DNA of 45,408 bases from Clostridia bacterium (GTDB taxonomy: Bacteria; Bacillota; Clostridia; Lutisporales; Lutisporaceae), in NCBI GenBank assembly GCA_029256325.1, contig JAQSYD010000035.1, positions 1-45,408 on the forward strand, read 5' to 3'. The notes beneath the pieces were generated by a model. That model did not search any database and was not told the DNA's origin. It worked only from the letters and a program-made list of their open reading frames with translations. This document shows, piece after piece, positions 1 through 10,225 of this stretch (its first letter is position 1; every line of letters begins with the position of its first letter). Made by a program: the position numbers and the translations under genes.

Positions 1-2229
1 ATTTCCGCTGTCAAAGGCTAATACTTCTTGCTTACTGCTGGTAAAGGTGCCTATAGCACTATTGTTGATAGACCTGAATACCGCTGCAATATCATTGTTT
101 TTCAAGCTTGCCTTAAGATCTCGTACATAGCTTTGACCCTTTTTGTTCTTAGGCTTTATACCGGAGGAATCTATAATCAGCTTATCCCCCTCTAAGTTTC
201 CAATATCGATATAGAAAATGTCATTTTTGGACCTGTCAATATATCGATCTGAAAAAACGCTTGCTCCCTTATTAAACCTGTTCGTTTCATCCCAAAAAGC
301 AAATATAACAGTCCTGTCAGGCTTTACAGCCGCCGCTCCCAGCATTTTCGCAAGCTGCAGCTGAATTGCTACTCCACCTGTTTTTAATGCGTCATGGGTG
401 CCTTTGCTCATATTCTCAGTGATTTTGCCTAAGCTGCTGCCAATTATTATAATATCGTCCTTCAGCACCTCATCTTTTCCCGGAATGATTCCCATTACAT
501 TGGCACATAGTATATTCTTATTTATTTCTATATCAATATTGACAGACAGTTCAATTTCTTTCTCCTGAAGCAATACTTCCCCCTTGTCAGCGGCGATCAG
601 CATCGCAAAGATGTTTTCCATTCCATTTACATATATTGTCCTGCTGCCGCGCCCTTCAACGCTATTCCAATCTTCTATAAATATAACACCCTTTGGTTTA
701 ATATGATTCTTCACATCTCGAATAATGCTGTTAAATTGCCTATATTCCATTCCCCTTACATCAAATATAACGATCTTATCCTCATATTTTCCAGATACAT
801 TATATAACCAGGAGAACTCATTCAGCCTGCTTGGGTCAATTTGTTCAAGCTCATAGGTGCCTTCAGCTTCTATAGGCTCAGCTAAAATATAATCCTTTTG
901 ATAAGCAAGCTGCTGAACCTCGTCATTACCTGATCTATAAGTTATATCAGCCTTTGCTATTTCAGGATTCTCCTCAACAACCATTTCATGTATATATTTA
1001 TCGTCAAAAGGCTGTATCCCATATTGCTCCAGCCTTTCAGCAATATAGTCCATTGCTATAACATTTCTGCCAACCTTATACTCCCTATATTTGAATTGAC
1101 TGTCCCCAAAATCATATACGGATGCAAAAGCCTCTATACTATTGAAACTGTTATGACTCTGAGGTTTCGGGAAAAATATCAGAAGCAGTATCATGAATAC
1201 AACGGAAAGCTTTATATAAATGCTTCTCCTATAGACCTTAAAGCTTTTAAGCTCATATATCAGCTTTAGAGGAGATAAATAGCCTGGTATCTTTTTTATA
1301 AAGCTAATAATTCTTGAATCTCTTTTTTCAAACTCTAATCTTATTCCTTCCCCTAGTAAATTAAAGCCGATGATGCTTACGGCAAAAGCAGCAGCGGGAT
1401 AAAGAATAAGCCATGTTTTGTAGGTATGAAACATATATTGGGAGAATACCAGTAAGGATGCCCAGTCAAATTCATAGGTAGCATCCAGATTCCCGACCTG
1501 ATCATTTATGTAGCCTTCACTCAGCACCAATCCCAATACCCCTACCTGTGCTAATAACAGCAAAACTGCCGCTACCTCAAGAAAGAACAAAACTACCACA
1601 GAGGGTATGATATGCGGCAGAACATTTTGGAATGCAATATCAAGCTTTGTTTTACCAATGGCTATTTCACCCTCAATAAAATCTTCATGAAGCACATCTT
1701 CCACTGTTTTCTTCAGCAGCTTTGCCATTTTGCTCCAGCCAAACGCAGTCAGAATAAAGGTGGCTGTCGCCATAGGATTAGAAAATAAGTCGTTAAATAG
1801 CTGGATACGGCTTAACATCAGTATCAGTAGTATCATGGGAAATGCACTGAAGGTTATATTGAATAAATGAATGATCCAATCTGCAAATTTATTCTTATAT
1901 GCTGCTGCAACTGCCAAGGGCAGCGAAATTAACAGTCTTCCAAAGGCTACACTGATAGACATCGCCATGGTAGCCCAACAGCCGTATATGATCAAGCTGC
2001 GCAAATCTCTTCCCTTTTCATCCGTTCCCCATATATAGTCCTCTCCAGGAGGCACAGGAGGTATTAAAAACTTGCTACTGTCTTTTTCATATTGCAATCT
2101 TTCTTTTCCATAGGGATCAGAGGTTGCAAATTGTTCAGGATAAAAGCTTACAGCAGCCAACACCAGCATAATGCATATGCCTATTATCAAAGAAAAATTT
2201 AATCTTTTTAGTATATTTAAAGCCTTCAT
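1..2229 (-). CDS. ABC transporter permease (DppC/OppC type) fused to a degenerate M28-like domain, partial
   Basis: The frame is open from the ATG at 2229 to the window edge, giving at least 743 residues without a stop. Residues 1-320 look like a DppC-type peptide permease: an N-terminal membrane segment, several more hydrophobic segments, and an EAA-like loop (GEIAIGKTKLDIAFQNVLP). A further membrane helix near 341-356 leads into a large outside domain. That domain aligns by eye with the M28 peptidase encoded just upstream, but the metal-ligand positions are changed: the GGHMDH equivalent reads GSSLGK near 597, and the Asp of FDNASG is Leu. It starts 19 bases after the M28 gene stop, so the two probably share an mRNA. 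The fusion is seen directly; a binding rather than peptidase role for the outer domain is inference. Confidence 0.8.
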   Translation of the reverse strand, partial: MKALNILKRLNFSLIIGICIMLVLAAVSFYPEQFATSDPYGKERLQYEKDSSKFLIPPVPPGEDYIWGTDEKGRDLRSLIIYGCWATMAMSISVAFGRLLISLPLAVAAAYKNKFADWIIHLFNITFSAFPMILLILMLSRIQLFNDLFSNPMATATFILTAFGWSKMAKLLKKTVEDVLHEDFIEGEIAIGKTKLDIAFQNVLPHIIPSVVVLFFLEVAAVLLLLAQVGVLGLVLSEGYINDQVGNLDATYEFDWASLLVFSQYMFHTYKTWLILYPAAAFAVSIIGFNLLGEGIRLEFEKRDSRIISFIKKIPGYLSPLKLIYELKSFKVYRRSIYIKLSVVFMILLLIFFPKPQSHNSFNSIEAFASVYDFGDSQFKYREYKVGRNVIAMDYIAERLEQYGIQPFDDKYIHEMVVEENPEIAKADITYRSGNDEVQQLAYQKDYILAEPIEAEGTYELEQIDPSRLNEFSWLYNVSGKYEDKIVIFDVRGMEYRQFNSIIRDVKNHIKPKGVIFIEDWNSVEGRGSRTIYVNGMENIFAMLIAADKGEVLLQEKEIELSVNIDIEINKNILCANVMGIIPGKDEVLKDDIIIIGSSLGKITENMSKGTHDALKTGGVAIQLQLAKMLGAAAVKPDRTVIFAFWDETNRFNKGASVFSDRYIDRSKNDIFYIDIGNLEGDKLIIDSSGIKPKNKKGQSYVRDLKASLKNNDIAAVFRSINNSAIGTFTSSKQEVLAFDSGN

Positions 2230-2248
2230 ACTTAATCCCTTTCTACAG

Positions 2249-3697
2249 CTAATAAGCCTTTTTGTCTATATAATGCAGCACCAATTCTATGGCCTCACTC
2301 AGGCGTTTCTGATCAACATCCTCAAGGGTATCATTTGGGCTGTGATATCCGTTGCGGACATCCATATGTGTTAACATGACTGTAGGCACAGACTTTTCTC
2401 CAAAGTAGAAATGGTCGCTGGAAATGTTATTGTCTTCTAAGGCATCTATTTCTAAGGCTTTCGCCAATTCTAAGAATTCAGACCTGAGATCCGCTACATG
2501 ACCTCTATTAACTGCCACTGAAAGGGGCAATATTGCAGATGAGCCTATCATATCTAGATTAATCATGACTGAATTTTTTAGAGGAAATACAGGCGCTGAC
2601 ACATAATATTCCGAGCCCATAAGTCCATGCTCCTCACCATTAAAGGCTATAAAAACCAGCGACTTCTTAGGCCTATTAGTACTCTCCGATATTACCCTTG
2701 CGATTTCCATCATTGCTGCTGTTCCGGAAGCATTGTCAAAGGCTCCGGCGTTATAGGTTCCATTCATATTATCACCTACATGATCCATATGCCCACCAAC
2801 GATAATATATTGATCCTTCAGCTCTTTATCAGAGCCTGGTATATAGCCCACTAAATTGGCAGTCTTATAACGCTCTTTTTCTTCATAACTGCATTGTATG
2901 TTTATCATTTTCTGCTCAGCTGCAGCCTGTTCAAGTGCCAAAAAAGTATCAGTATCCACGCTTATGACAGGCTTGTAATAAGGTCCCCAGCTCCTGTTAT
3001 TTAGAGAATACACCAAAAGATCGCTGTTTTTCCTATTTTCACTGCTTACATCAACCTCTAATATAATAGCCGCAGCTTTTGTATGATACATTTCACGCAT
3101 CAGCATAAAGGCACTGGATCTACCTTGTGCTTCTATTGGAAAAAGCAGCACCTCCTGCTGTGAAAACCTAGCATCATTTATTTCGGCAGCAGAATTCATA
3201 ATATGCATAGGTGCATTGATGCTGATATCCTGTGTACTGTCCGAAAGAACACGAAACGCGAAGTTCTTTGGGTATTCAAAATCTTTTATTGTTTTTCCAT
3301 CCTGTTCAAGCAAGCCAAGTCTAGGTGTGTCCTTCAACAGGGTAACAGGCTGATAAAAGCACTGCCTGAAGTCATCCAGACTTTCAGGTTTTTTTAAGCC
3401 CATAGCTCTAAACTGCTTTTCAATGTATTCCAGTGCCATTTCATTTTCTACTGTTCCTGTTTTTCTTCCCTTATACTTTTCAGAGGCAAGCTCTTGGATG
3501 GTATTCATTGCATTCTGCGCATCCAGCTTCTCAATATCAATATTTATATAGCTCTTAGCCAGCTGTTCCTGTTCCTTCATATAGTTTTCTATTTGCTTTG
3601 CTGCCTCATTCTCTCTTGTTGAACAGCCGGACAACATTGTAATAAGCATGATAGCTGCTATTAGCAGTGCTGCTTTACCCTTAACATTCCATCTCAT
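2249..3697 (-). CDS. M28 family metallo-aminopeptidase, lipoprotein
   Basis: A secreted zinc aminopeptidase of about 482 residues. The N-terminus has a positively charged and hydrophobic signal with lipobox LSGC, so it should be lipid-anchored outside the membrane. The catalytic domain is intact: GGHMDHVGD, AFDNASGTAA, FNGEEHGLMGS, NLDMIG and a late THMDVRNGYHSP supply the usual His, Asp, Glu, Asp and His ligands. The region before it fits a PA-type insertion. The ATG at 3697 was chosen over an upstream in-frame start because GGGGGTG lies about six bases before it. It is followed closely by the permease fusion gene, so peptide trimming linked to uptake is plausible. Confidence 0.88.
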   Translation of the reverse strand: MRWNVKGKAALLIAAIMLITMLSGCSTRENEAAKQIENYMKEQEQLAKSYINIDIEKLDAQNAMNTIQELASEKYKGRKTGTVENEMALEYIEKQFRAMGLKKPESLDDFRQCFYQPVTLLKDTPRLGLLEQDGKTIKDFEYPKNFAFRVLSDSTQDISINAPMHIMNSAAEINDARFSQQEVLLFPIEAQGRSSAFMLMREMYHTKAAAIILEVDVSSENRKNSDLLVYSLNNRSWGPYYKPVISVDTDTFLALEQAAAEQKMINIQCSYEEKERYKTANLVGYIPGSDKELKDQYIIVGGHMDHVGDNMNGTYNAGAFDNASGTAAMMEIARVISESTNRPKKSLVFIAFNGEEHGLMGSEYYVSAPVFPLKNSVMINLDMIGSSAILPLSVAVNRGHVADLRSEFLELAKALEIDALEDNNISSDHFYFGEKSVPTVMLTHMDVRNGYHSPNDTLEDVDQKRLSEAIELVLHYIDKKAY

Positions 3698-3740
3698 AAA
3701 CGCACCCCCAGGATATCTAATCATAATGCTTCATTCCATT

Positions 3741-3768
3741 CGGGCAGGCACGGAGACCTGCCCCTACA
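3741..3768. repeat. REP-like palindromic element
   Basis: GGGCAGG (3742-3748) pairs with CCTGCCC (3757-3763) around an 8-base loop and is followed by CTACA. The form, a GC-rich dyad ending in CCCCTACA within AT-rich DNA, resembles short dispersed repeats I know from many Bacillota genomes. It would lie in the 5' leader of the M28 gene if the promoter at 3816-3844 is real. Confidence 0.6.
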
Positions 3769-3815
3769 AGCTTTAATTTTCAAAATAAAATTTTGAATTT
3801 TTCGATAATATCAGA

Positions 3816-3844
3816 ATATCATAAATATTTGAAATAATTGTGAA
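3816..3844 (-). promoter_or_regulatory. candidate promoter of the M28-permease unit
   Basis: On the minus strand TTCACA (3839-3844), a 17-base spacer and TGATAT (3816-3821). Both boxes are imperfect. It sits between the uvrA terminator and the M28 start. Confidence 0.4.
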
Positions 3845-3870
3845 ATTTTACAAAACAAAAATACAGAAAA

Positions 3871-3902
3871 AGAGTATTTAGCTTGTTATCGCTAAATACT
3901 CT
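3871..3902 (-). terminator. uvrA terminator
   Basis: AGAGTATTTAGC (3871-3882) and GCTAAATACTCT (3891-3902) form a perfect 12-bp stem with an 8-base loop. A T-rich tract follows on the minus strand, just after the uvrA stop. Confidence 0.9.
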
Positions 3903-3906
3903 CTTA

Positions 3907-6738
3907 TTAGTTTTTATCTCTTTCCAATATCCTCTTTAGGAACTGACCTGTATAGGATTCTGGAACTTCCGCAATATGCTCCGGTGTTCCTTCTGCAATA
4001 ATGGTACCACCTCTGTCGCCGCCTTCGGGCCCTAAGTCAATTAAATGATCCGCTCTCTTTATTACATCCAAATTATGCTCTATCACAACAATGGTATTGC
4101 CCGCTTCCACAAGTCTGTCCAAAATGTGCAGCAGCTTGTGAATATCTGCAGTATGCAAGCCCGTTGTAGGTTCATCTAATATATACAAGGTCTTGCCTGT
4201 ACTTCTCTTGGACAGCTCATAAGCTAGCTTGATTCTCTGTGCCTCACCGCCTGAAAGCTGTGTTGAGGGCTGCCCCAGCTTGATATATCCCAAGCCCACA
4301 TCGAATAGTGTTTGCATTTTTCTATGGATTCTAGGAATGTTCTCAAAGAACTCCACTGCATCTTCCACTGTCATATTTAATACGTCTGCTATATTCTTAC
4401 CCTTGTACTTTACCTCTAGTGTTTCTCTATTATAACGCTTACCCTTACAAACCTCGCAGGGAACATATACATCCGGCAGGAACTGCATTTCAATCTTTAT
4501 AATACCGTCACCCTTGCAGGCTTCGCATCTACCGCCCTTTACATTAAAGCTGAAGCGTCCGTTTTTGTAGCCTCTCATTTTTGCTTCCGCTGTAGTTGCG
4601 TAAACTTCTCTAATGATATCGAACACACCGGTGTAGGTTGCTGGATTTGACCTTGGTGTCCTACCTATTGGAGATTGGTCAATATCAATAATTTTATCCA
4701 AATGCTCCAAGCCTTTAATGGTGTCATGGGCTCCCGGATGAAGCTTGGTTCGATATAAATTTGATGCCACCGCTTTATATAGTATCTCATTTACCAAGGT
4801 ACTCTTTCCGGAACCAGATACCCCTGTTACACAAGTAAATACACCCATTGGGAAATTTACATCTATATTTTTCAGGTTGTTTTCCTTGGCACCCTTAATT
4901 TCAATCCACTTGCCATTCGGCTTTTTTCTTTCCTCAGGTATTTCTATTCTCTTCTTGCCGCTAAGGTATTGTCCTGTAATTGATCCTTCACAATTTAAGA
5001 TATCCTCCAGGGTACCTTCCGCTACAATTTCTCCCCCATGAACACCGGCACCCGGACCAATATCAATGATATGGTCTGCTGCATGCATCGTATCCTCATC
5101 ATGCTCAACTACCAACAGCGTATTGCCTAGATTGGTCAGATTTCTCAAGGTCTTCAGCAGCTTGTCATTATCCCTTTGGTGCAAGCCTATGCTGGGCTCA
5201 TCCAATATATACAGCACGCCCATCAAGCTGGAGCCTATCTGTGTAGCCAGCCTTATTCTTTGGGCCTCCCCTCCGGATAAGGTTCCCGCTGCTCTTGACA
5301 GCGTCAAATACTCCAGACCTACGTTTAATAAAAATTCCAGTCTTTCATTTATTTCCTTCAGTATAAGCTTGGATATAAGCTTCTGCTTTTCAGTCAGCTG
5401 AAGTGCGAGGAAAAAATCTCTCATCTTATATACCGACATATCGCAGACTTGTGCAATAGATAATCCACCAATCTTGACGGACAAGCTTTCCTTCTTTAGT
5501 CTTTGTCCTTTACATTCAGGGCATGGTCTCGTTGACATGTATTTTTCGATTTCGCCTCTCATGTAATCCGACTTGGTTTCTCTATAACGACGCTCAAGGT
5601 TATTCACGACACCTTCAACAGCTACCATGATTTCACCTTTTCCAAAATCTCTATGATAATTTACCTTAATTTTTTCTCCTTTATTGCCATAAAGCAGCAT
5701 ATCTACAATTTCAGCAGGCAGCTGCTCAATAGGTGTATCCAGGCTAAAATTATAACGCTTCGCCGCTGCTGCAAGTATATTATAATACCAGCTTTCTTCA
5801 TCAAGATTCTTCCAAGGGTCAATAGCTCCCTGAGAAACAGATTTTGTCCAATCCGGTATTATTAAATCAGGATCCATTTCACTCAAACCGCCTAAGCCGT
5901 CGCACTTGGGACACTTTCCGAAGGGGCTGTTGAAGGAGAACATTCTAGGAGCTAAATCCTCTATACTGATACCGCATTCTGCACAGGCAAAATTCTGACT
6001 GAACATGATTTCTCTATCCCCAATAACCTCGACAATAGCGATGCCGCCTGTCAATTTCATCACTGTTTCCAAGGAATCTGTCAGTCTTTTTTCCATACCT
6101 TCTTTGACCACTAATCTATCTACAATGATTTCAATGCTGTGCTTTTTCGTTTTTGCCAGCTTAATCTCTTCATTTATATCTAGTACTTCACCATTTACTC
6201 TAACTCTTACATAACCGCCTTTTTTGATGTCCTCAAAAACCTTTTGATGCTCACCCTTTTTACCTCTAATAACAGGAGCTAGCAGCTGCAGCTTTGCACC
6301 TTGGGGCAAGCCCTTAATGGTATCCACCATTTGGTCTATCGACTGCTGTGAAATCTCCTTGCCGCATTGATGACAATGGGGTGTACCTATTCTTGCATAT
6401 AGCAATCTTAAGTAGTCATAAATTTCTGTAACAGTTCCCACTGTTGAACGAGGATTTCTGCTGGTTGTCTTTTGATCTATGGAAATTGCAGGCGAAAGAC
6501 CTTCTATATAGTCAACGTCCGGCTTCTCCATCTGTCCTAAAAATTGCCTAGCATAAGCAGACAGGGATTCAACATATCTTCTTTGCCCCTCTGCATAAAT
6601 GGTGTCAAAGGCAAGCGAAGACTTACCGGAACCGCTTAAACCGGTTATAACAACAAATTTATCTCTTGGTATTTCTACATCAATATTTTTTAAGTTATGC
6701 TCTCTTGCTCCCTTGATAATGATTTTATCCTTTGCCAT
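3907..6738 (-). CDS. uvrA: Excinuclease ABC subunit A
   Basis: UvrA is the damage-recognition ATPase of nucleotide excision repair and works with UvrB and UvrC in the cytoplasm. The 943-residue length is normal. It has two ABC modules: Walker [10 protein letters not shown] near the N-terminus and GVSGSGKST in the second half, signatures [13 protein letters not shown] and [13 protein letters not shown], and Walker [11 protein letters not shown] and [10 protein letters not shown]. Zinc-binding Cys pairs are visible (CHQC, CAEC, CPKC, CEAC, CEVC). The ATG at 6738 is preferred over a TTG four codons upstream because the GGAGG between them is its ribosome site. It starts 12 bases after uvrB and shares the LexA-controlled promoter upstream of uvrB. 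Confidence 0.98.
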   Translation of the reverse strand: MAKDKIIIKGAREHNLKNIDVEIPRDKFVVITGLSGSGKSSLAFDTIYAEGQRRYVESLSAYARQFLGQMEKPDVDYIEGLSPAISIDQKTTSRNPRSTVGTVTEIYDYLRLLYARIGTPHCHQCGKEISQQSIDQMVDTIKGLPQGAKLQLLAPVIRGKKGEHQKVFEDIKKGGYVRVRVNGEVLDINEEIKLAKTKKHSIEIIVDRLVVKEGMEKRLTDSLETVMKLTGGIAIVEVIGDREIMFSQNFACAECGISIEDLAPRMFSFNSPFGKCPKCDGLGGLSEMDPDLIIPDWTKSVSQGAIDPWKNLDEESWYYNILAAAAKRYNFSLDTPIEQLPAEIVDMLLYGNKGEKIKVNYHRDFGKGEIMVAVEGVVNNLERRYRETKSDYMRGEIEKYMSTRPCPECKGQRLKKESLSVKIGGLSIAQVCDMSVYKMRDFFLALQLTEKQKLISKLILKEINERLEFLLNVGLEYLTLSRAAGTLSGGEAQRIRLATQIGSSLMGVLYILDEPSIGLHQRDNDKLLKTLRNLTNLGNTLLVVEHDEDTMHAADHIIDIGPGAGVHGGEIVAEGTLEDILNCEGSITGQYLSGKKRIEIPEERKKPNGKWIEIKGAKENNLKNIDVNFPMGVFTCVTGVSGSGKSTLVNEILYKAVASNLYRTKLHPGAHDTIKGLEHLDKIIDIDQSPIGRTPRSNPATYTGVFDIIREVYATTAEAKMRGYKNGRFSFNVKGGRCEACKGDGIIKIEMQFLPDVYVPCEVCKGKRYNRETLEVKYKGKNIADVLNMTVEDAVEFFENIPRIHRKMQTLFDVGLGYIKLGQPSTQLSGGEAQRIKLAYELSKRSTGKTLYILDEPTTGLHTADIHKLLHILDRLVEAGNTIVVIEHNLDVIKRADHLIDLGPEGGDRGGTIIAEGTPEHIAEVPESYTGQFLKRILERDKN

Positions 6739-6750
6739 TTTTTCCTCCAA

Positions 6751-8730
6751 TTATTTCAGCTTCTGTCTCAATTCAATGATTTTATCTCTTAATTCAGCTG
6801 CTCTTTCATATTGCATGCTTTTTGCACAGTCCTTCATTTCATCTTCCATGGCTTTTATGACCTTCAATATGTCTTCTGCTCTCATCTTGCTTGCCCCGCC
6901 TGCTGCACCGTATTTTACCGATTCCTCAGCGGCGGTAGTGGCTTCAATGATATCTCTCACGGCCTTGATAATGGTCTTAGGCTCGATGCCGTGCTTTTGA
7001 TTATATTCTACTTGCAGCTTTCTTCTTCTATTTGTTTCACTTATTGCTTTACGCATAGAATCAGTAATCTTATCTGCATACATAATAACCGTTCCTTCAA
7101 CGTTTCTCGCTGCTCTTCCTATCGTCTGTATCAAGGAGGTCTCAGATCTGAGGAAGCCTTCCTTGTCTGCATCCAAAATGGCTACCAGGGATACTTCAGG
7201 TATATCCAACCCTTCTCTCAGTAAGTTTATACCAACCAATACATCAAACTCACCCAGTCTTAAGCTTCTGATAATCTTTGTTCTTTCCATTGTTTCAACA
7301 TCTGAATGCAAATATTGTACTCTAATGCCAACATCCTTCATGTACTCTGTCAAATCTTCTGCCATCTTCTTTGTAAGAGTTGTTACCAGCACTCTTTGCT
7401 GCTTGTTCACTCTTTCATTTACTTCGCCGATCAGACTGTCAATCTGTCCTTTGACAGGCTTAATCTGTATTTCGGGATCAATCAGCCCAGTAGGTCTAAT
7501 AATCTGTTCTACCACTTGACTGCTTCTCTGCAGCTCATATTGAGCAGGGGTTGCACTTACACAAAGCACTTGATTGATTCGTTCTTCGAATTCACCGAAG
7601 TTCAAAGGTCTGTTGTCATAGGCAGAAGGCAATCTGAAGCCGTATTCCACTAGAGATTCCTTTCTCGCTCTGTCTCCAAAGTACATTCCTCTTACCTGCG
7701 GAATTGTAACGTGAGATTCATCTATAACCAACAGATAATCATCGGGAAAGAAGTCCAGCAAAGTAAAGGGTGAGCTGCCCGGCTCTCTTCCACTTATATG
7801 TCTGGAATAGTTCTCAATGCCGGAGCAGTAACCTACTTCTCTCATCATTTCAATATCATAGTTCGTTCTCTGCTGCAGTCTTTGAGCCTCCAGCAGTTTA
7901 TCCTGTTCCTTAAACTCCTTGACTCTTTGTTCCAGCTCCGCTTCTATATTCTTAATTGCTACTTCCAACTTCTCATGGGTGGTTGCATAGTGGGAAGCCG
8001 GATATATAAATGCATGCTGCATTTCACCGATTATTGTACCTGTCAGTGAATCTACTTCAAGTATTCTTTCTATTTCATCGCCAAAAAACTCCACTCGAAT
8101 CGCCTTGCTTGAAGAGGAAGCAGGAAAAATATCAAGAACGTCTCCTCTTACTCTAAAGGTTCCTCTGATAAAGTTTATATCGTTTCTGTCATACTGCATA
8201 TCCACAAGCTTTCTGATGACTTCATCTCTTTCCTTTTGCATATTTTTACGCAGGGAAAGAGCCAGAGTTCTATAGTCCTCCGGGTCACCCAAGCCATATA
8301 TGCAGGATACGCTGGCCACTATGATGACGTCTCTTCTTTCTAGAATGGCTGCCGTGGCAGAGTGTCTCAGCTTATCTATTTCATCGTTTATGGAAGCGTC
8401 CTTCTCTATATAGGTATCCGAATGGGCTACATAGGCTTCCGGCTGATAATAATCGTAATAGCTTACAAAGTATTCTACACAGTTGTTGGGAAAAAACTCC
8501 TTGAACTCACTGCAAAGCTGTGCTGCCAAGGTCTTATTGTGGGCAAGCACAAGAGTTGGCTTCTGAACCTTCTCAATAACATTTGCCACGGTAAAGGTTT
8601 TACCGGAGCCGGTTACACCCAACAAAGTCTGCAATCTGTCACCCTTCATCAACCCTTGTGCCAAGCTCTCAATAGCCTTAGGCTGGTCTCCTGTGGGTTT
8701 GTAATCTGATACTATCTTAAATTGTTCCAT
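6751..8730 (-). CDS. uvrB: Excinuclease ABC subunit B
   Basis: UvrB is the helicase-like damage-verification subunit of the UvrABC repair system. At 659 residues it is full length. Walker [12 protein letters not shown] lies near residue 40, the beta-hairpin region [10 protein letters not shown] near 95, the DEAD-like VIDESH near 338, helicase motif [11 protein letters not shown] near 540, and a C-terminal UVR motif ([20 protein letters not shown]) that contacts UvrC. AAGGAG lies about eight bases before the ATG. It is the first gene of uvrBA, with an excellent promoter and SOS box upstream. Confidence 0.98.
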   Translation of the reverse strand: MEQFKIVSDYKPTGDQPKAIESLAQGLMKGDRLQTLLGVTGSGKTFTVANVIEKVQKPTLVLAHNKTLAAQLCSEFKEFFPNNCVEYFVSYYDYYQPEAYVAHSDTYIEKDASINDEIDKLRHSATAAILERRDVIIVASVSCIYGLGDPEDYRTLALSLRKNMQKERDEVIRKLVDMQYDRNDINFIRGTFRVRGDVLDIFPASSSSKAIRVEFFGDEIERILEVDSLTGTIIGEMQHAFIYPASHYATTHEKLEVAIKNIEAELEQRVKEFKEQDKLLEAQRLQQRTNYDIEMMREVGYCSGIENYSRHISGREPGSSPFTLLDFFPDDYLLVIDESHVTIPQVRGMYFGDRARKESLVEYGFRLPSAYDNRPLNFGEFEERINQVLCVSATPAQYELQRSSQVVEQIIRPTGLIDPEIQIKPVKGQIDSLIGEVNERVNKQQRVLVTTLTKKMAEDLTEYMKDVGIRVQYLHSDVETMERTKIIRSLRLGEFDVLVGINLLREGLDIPEVSLVAILDADKEGFLRSETSLIQTIGRAARNVEGTVIMYADKITDSMRKAISETNRRRKLQVEYNQKHGIEPKTIIKAVRDIIEATTAAEESVKYGAAGGASKMRAEDILKVIKAMEDEMKDCAKSMQYERAAELRDKIIELRQKLK

Positions 8731-8804
8731 ATTTCATTCTCCTTGTGGTTTACATAATATATTATAACCTATAAAAGGAGTCTCAGTAAACATAATGTAT
8801 ATAA

Positions 8805-8816
8805 GAACATTTGTTC
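8805..8816. promoter_or_regulatory. LexA (SOS) operator of uvrBA
   Basis: GAACATTTGTTC; on the minus strand CGAACAAATGTTCT. This fits the Gram-positive LexA/DinR consensus CGAACRNRYGTTYC at all but the last base. It lies directly downstream of the -10 box, over the expected start of transcription. Confidence 0.9.
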
Positions 8817-8822
8817 GTAATA

Positions 8823-8851
8823 ATTGTAATATTATTGCATGTTACTGTCAA
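8823..8851 (-). promoter_or_regulatory. uvrBA promoter
   Basis: TTGACA (8846-8851), a 17-base spacer and TACAAT (8823-8828) on the minus strand: a near-consensus housekeeping promoter. The LexA box lies immediately downstream. Confidence 0.88.
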
Positions 8852-8906
8852 TAAGAATATTATGAATTTTTTAGGAACGCCGTGGGCGGCATCCACCATA
8901 AATAAA

Positions 8907-8935
8907 GGATAACAGGCTTGTAAAACCTGTTATCC
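8907..8935 (-). terminator. terminator of the CdaR-type regulator gene
   Basis: GGATAACAGG (8907-8916) and CCTGTTATCC (8926-8935) form a 10-bp stem with a 9-base loop, followed on the minus strand by TTTATTTAT. Confidence 0.85.
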
Positions 8936-8944
8936 CACAATACA

Positions 8945-9925
8945 TTATTTTAATCTTTCTTTATGCATCAACCAAACCAGCTTAAAAATCATGCTGTCTT
9001 CAAATTTTCTTAAATCAAAGCCAGTCAGCTTATAAATTTTATCAATTCTATAGAGCAATGTATTCCTATGTATATACAGACGAGCAGATGTATCAGTCAG
9101 ATTTAAATTGTTTTTGAACATCTCCTCGATGGTTAACTCCATTTCACTATTTAAGAACTCCGTAAATTTACTGCTGAAGGTTTTTTCAATGATGCTATCC
9201 TTAAAATCCTGATCAATAGAAGTAATGAGCCTATAAATCAGCAAGCTCTGGTAATCCAAAAGCTTTTGATTTATGCCGTAGCTTTGTTTAAGCAGCACCG
9301 CCTCAGCGCAATTGTCATACAACTCAGCAAGCTGTTGCGGCCGTTCAAGTCTACCGCCTATGGCTATTACAGTTTCTATAAACAATTCCAGTAAAATATT
9401 CTTTTGAAGATCACTGCATGCTTCATAAACGTTTTGCTCTTCTATCAAAGCAATTAAATTACCTTGATATTTCGCAATAACCTTTGCATTTACGCTGTTT
9501 TTTATTATTTCCTTCAGATCATTTTCAATACAATCAAAATCCACTCCGCTTATTACAATTAAATTCAGCGGTTCCTCTTTGTCTATCAATTGATTTAATG
9601 CTGCCGCATCTGAAGGATTAAAGCAATTTGAAAGAAGTCTATTTATACAGCCATCCAAGCTATTGCTATCATTCAGTCGATCTTTAATATACAAAGCAGC
9701 CAGCTTCAATGCTGTCTCATTGATTTCCGCCCCGGCTTCCGTGTAAAATATCAATCTGCTGCCTGCAGCGTCAACGTTCCAGACATTATAGCCCTTCAGC
9801 TCCTGTTCTTCAAGGATAACCGCCGCATCTGCAGGATAAAAGTACAACTCACTGTCCCTCAACAATGCAATCTTACACCTTAGGATCGTATGAAGTTGGA
9901 ATAATATGTCATTTATCTGCTCCAT
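8945..9925 (-). CDS. CdaR/PucR-type transcriptional regulator
   Basis: A 326-residue cytoplasmic regulator. The C-terminal 55 residues carry the PucR-type helix-turn-helix (LNLTDTSARLYIHRNTLLYRIDKI). The middle resembles the GGDEF-like domain of CdaR proteins, and the N-terminus has no clear known sensor domain. AAGAGG precedes the ATG at 9925, so that start is preferred to one 21 codons upstream. CdaR-type proteins respond to sugar-acid or other small ligands in known cases; the ligand here is unknown. The next gene upstream is a sugar-importer ATPase, so a role in sugar uptake control is reasonable but inferred. It has its own terminator, and a structured repeat occupies its leader. Confidence 0.82.
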   Translation of the reverse strand: MEQINDILFQLHTILRCKIALLRDSELYFYPADAAVILEEQELKGYNVWNVDAAGSRLIFYTEAGAEINETALKLAALYIKDRLNDSNSLDGCINRLLSNCFNPSDAAALNQLIDKEEPLNLIVISGVDFDCIENDLKEIIKNSVNAKVIAKYQGNLIALIEEQNVYEACSDLQKNILLELFIETVIAIGGRLERPQQLAELYDNCAEAVLLKQSYGINQKLLDYQSLLIYRLITSIDQDFKDSIIEKTFSSKFTEFLNSEMELTIEEMFKNNLNLTDTSARLYIHRNTLLYRIDKIYKLTGFDLRKFEDSMIFKLVWLMHKERLK

Positions 9926-9981
9926 GGTTACCTCTTGCGTAAATATTATCTTAGTTAAATATAGTCTTTTGCCTGCAGTTA

Positions 9982-10210
9982 GAAGCAAATTCGTTCCTTA
10001 GATAGCAAAGAATAAATTCCTACATAAATTATTAAAAGCCAAACACTTTGCCTAAGGAATAATTTGTTGGAGTAAAGCTTCAGAGACCCAAGAGGAATAC
10101 CTCCGAAGAAGCTTGCTTTGTTGCGCTTCGAAGCTACATCCAGCAAAGCAAGGCTTCTGATGCTGTTGAAGCGTACGGAAGCAAATTCGTTCCTTAGATA
10201 GCAAAGAATA
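9982..10210. repeat. structured intergenic element with 33-bp terminal direct repeats
   Basis: The gap between the regulator and the ABC ATPase (9926-10225) is filled by this element. A 33-bp sequence starting GAAGCAAATTCG occurs exactly at 9982-10014 and 10178-10210. Inside, 10107-10120 (AGAAGCTTGCTTTG) pairs with 10144-10158 (CAAAGCAAGGCTTCT) with one bulge, and its loop contains the palindrome GCTTCGAAGC (10125-10134). A degenerate inverted copy of the repeat core (CTTTGCCTAAGGAATAATTTG) starts near 10043. No open frame is evident. It could be a MITE, a dispersed palindromic repeat or a leader RNA. Confidence 0.75.
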
Positions 10211-10225
10211 TAACTCTATATATCA

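Noticed and set aside
6811..7224. 137-residue plus-strand ORF
   Set aside because: It lies wholly opposite uvrB coding sequence and has no family features.
9926..10225. T-box or known riboswitch before the CdaR-type gene
   Set aside because: No GGTGG...CGCG T-box sequence or other riboswitch core was found; the element is described as a repeat instead.
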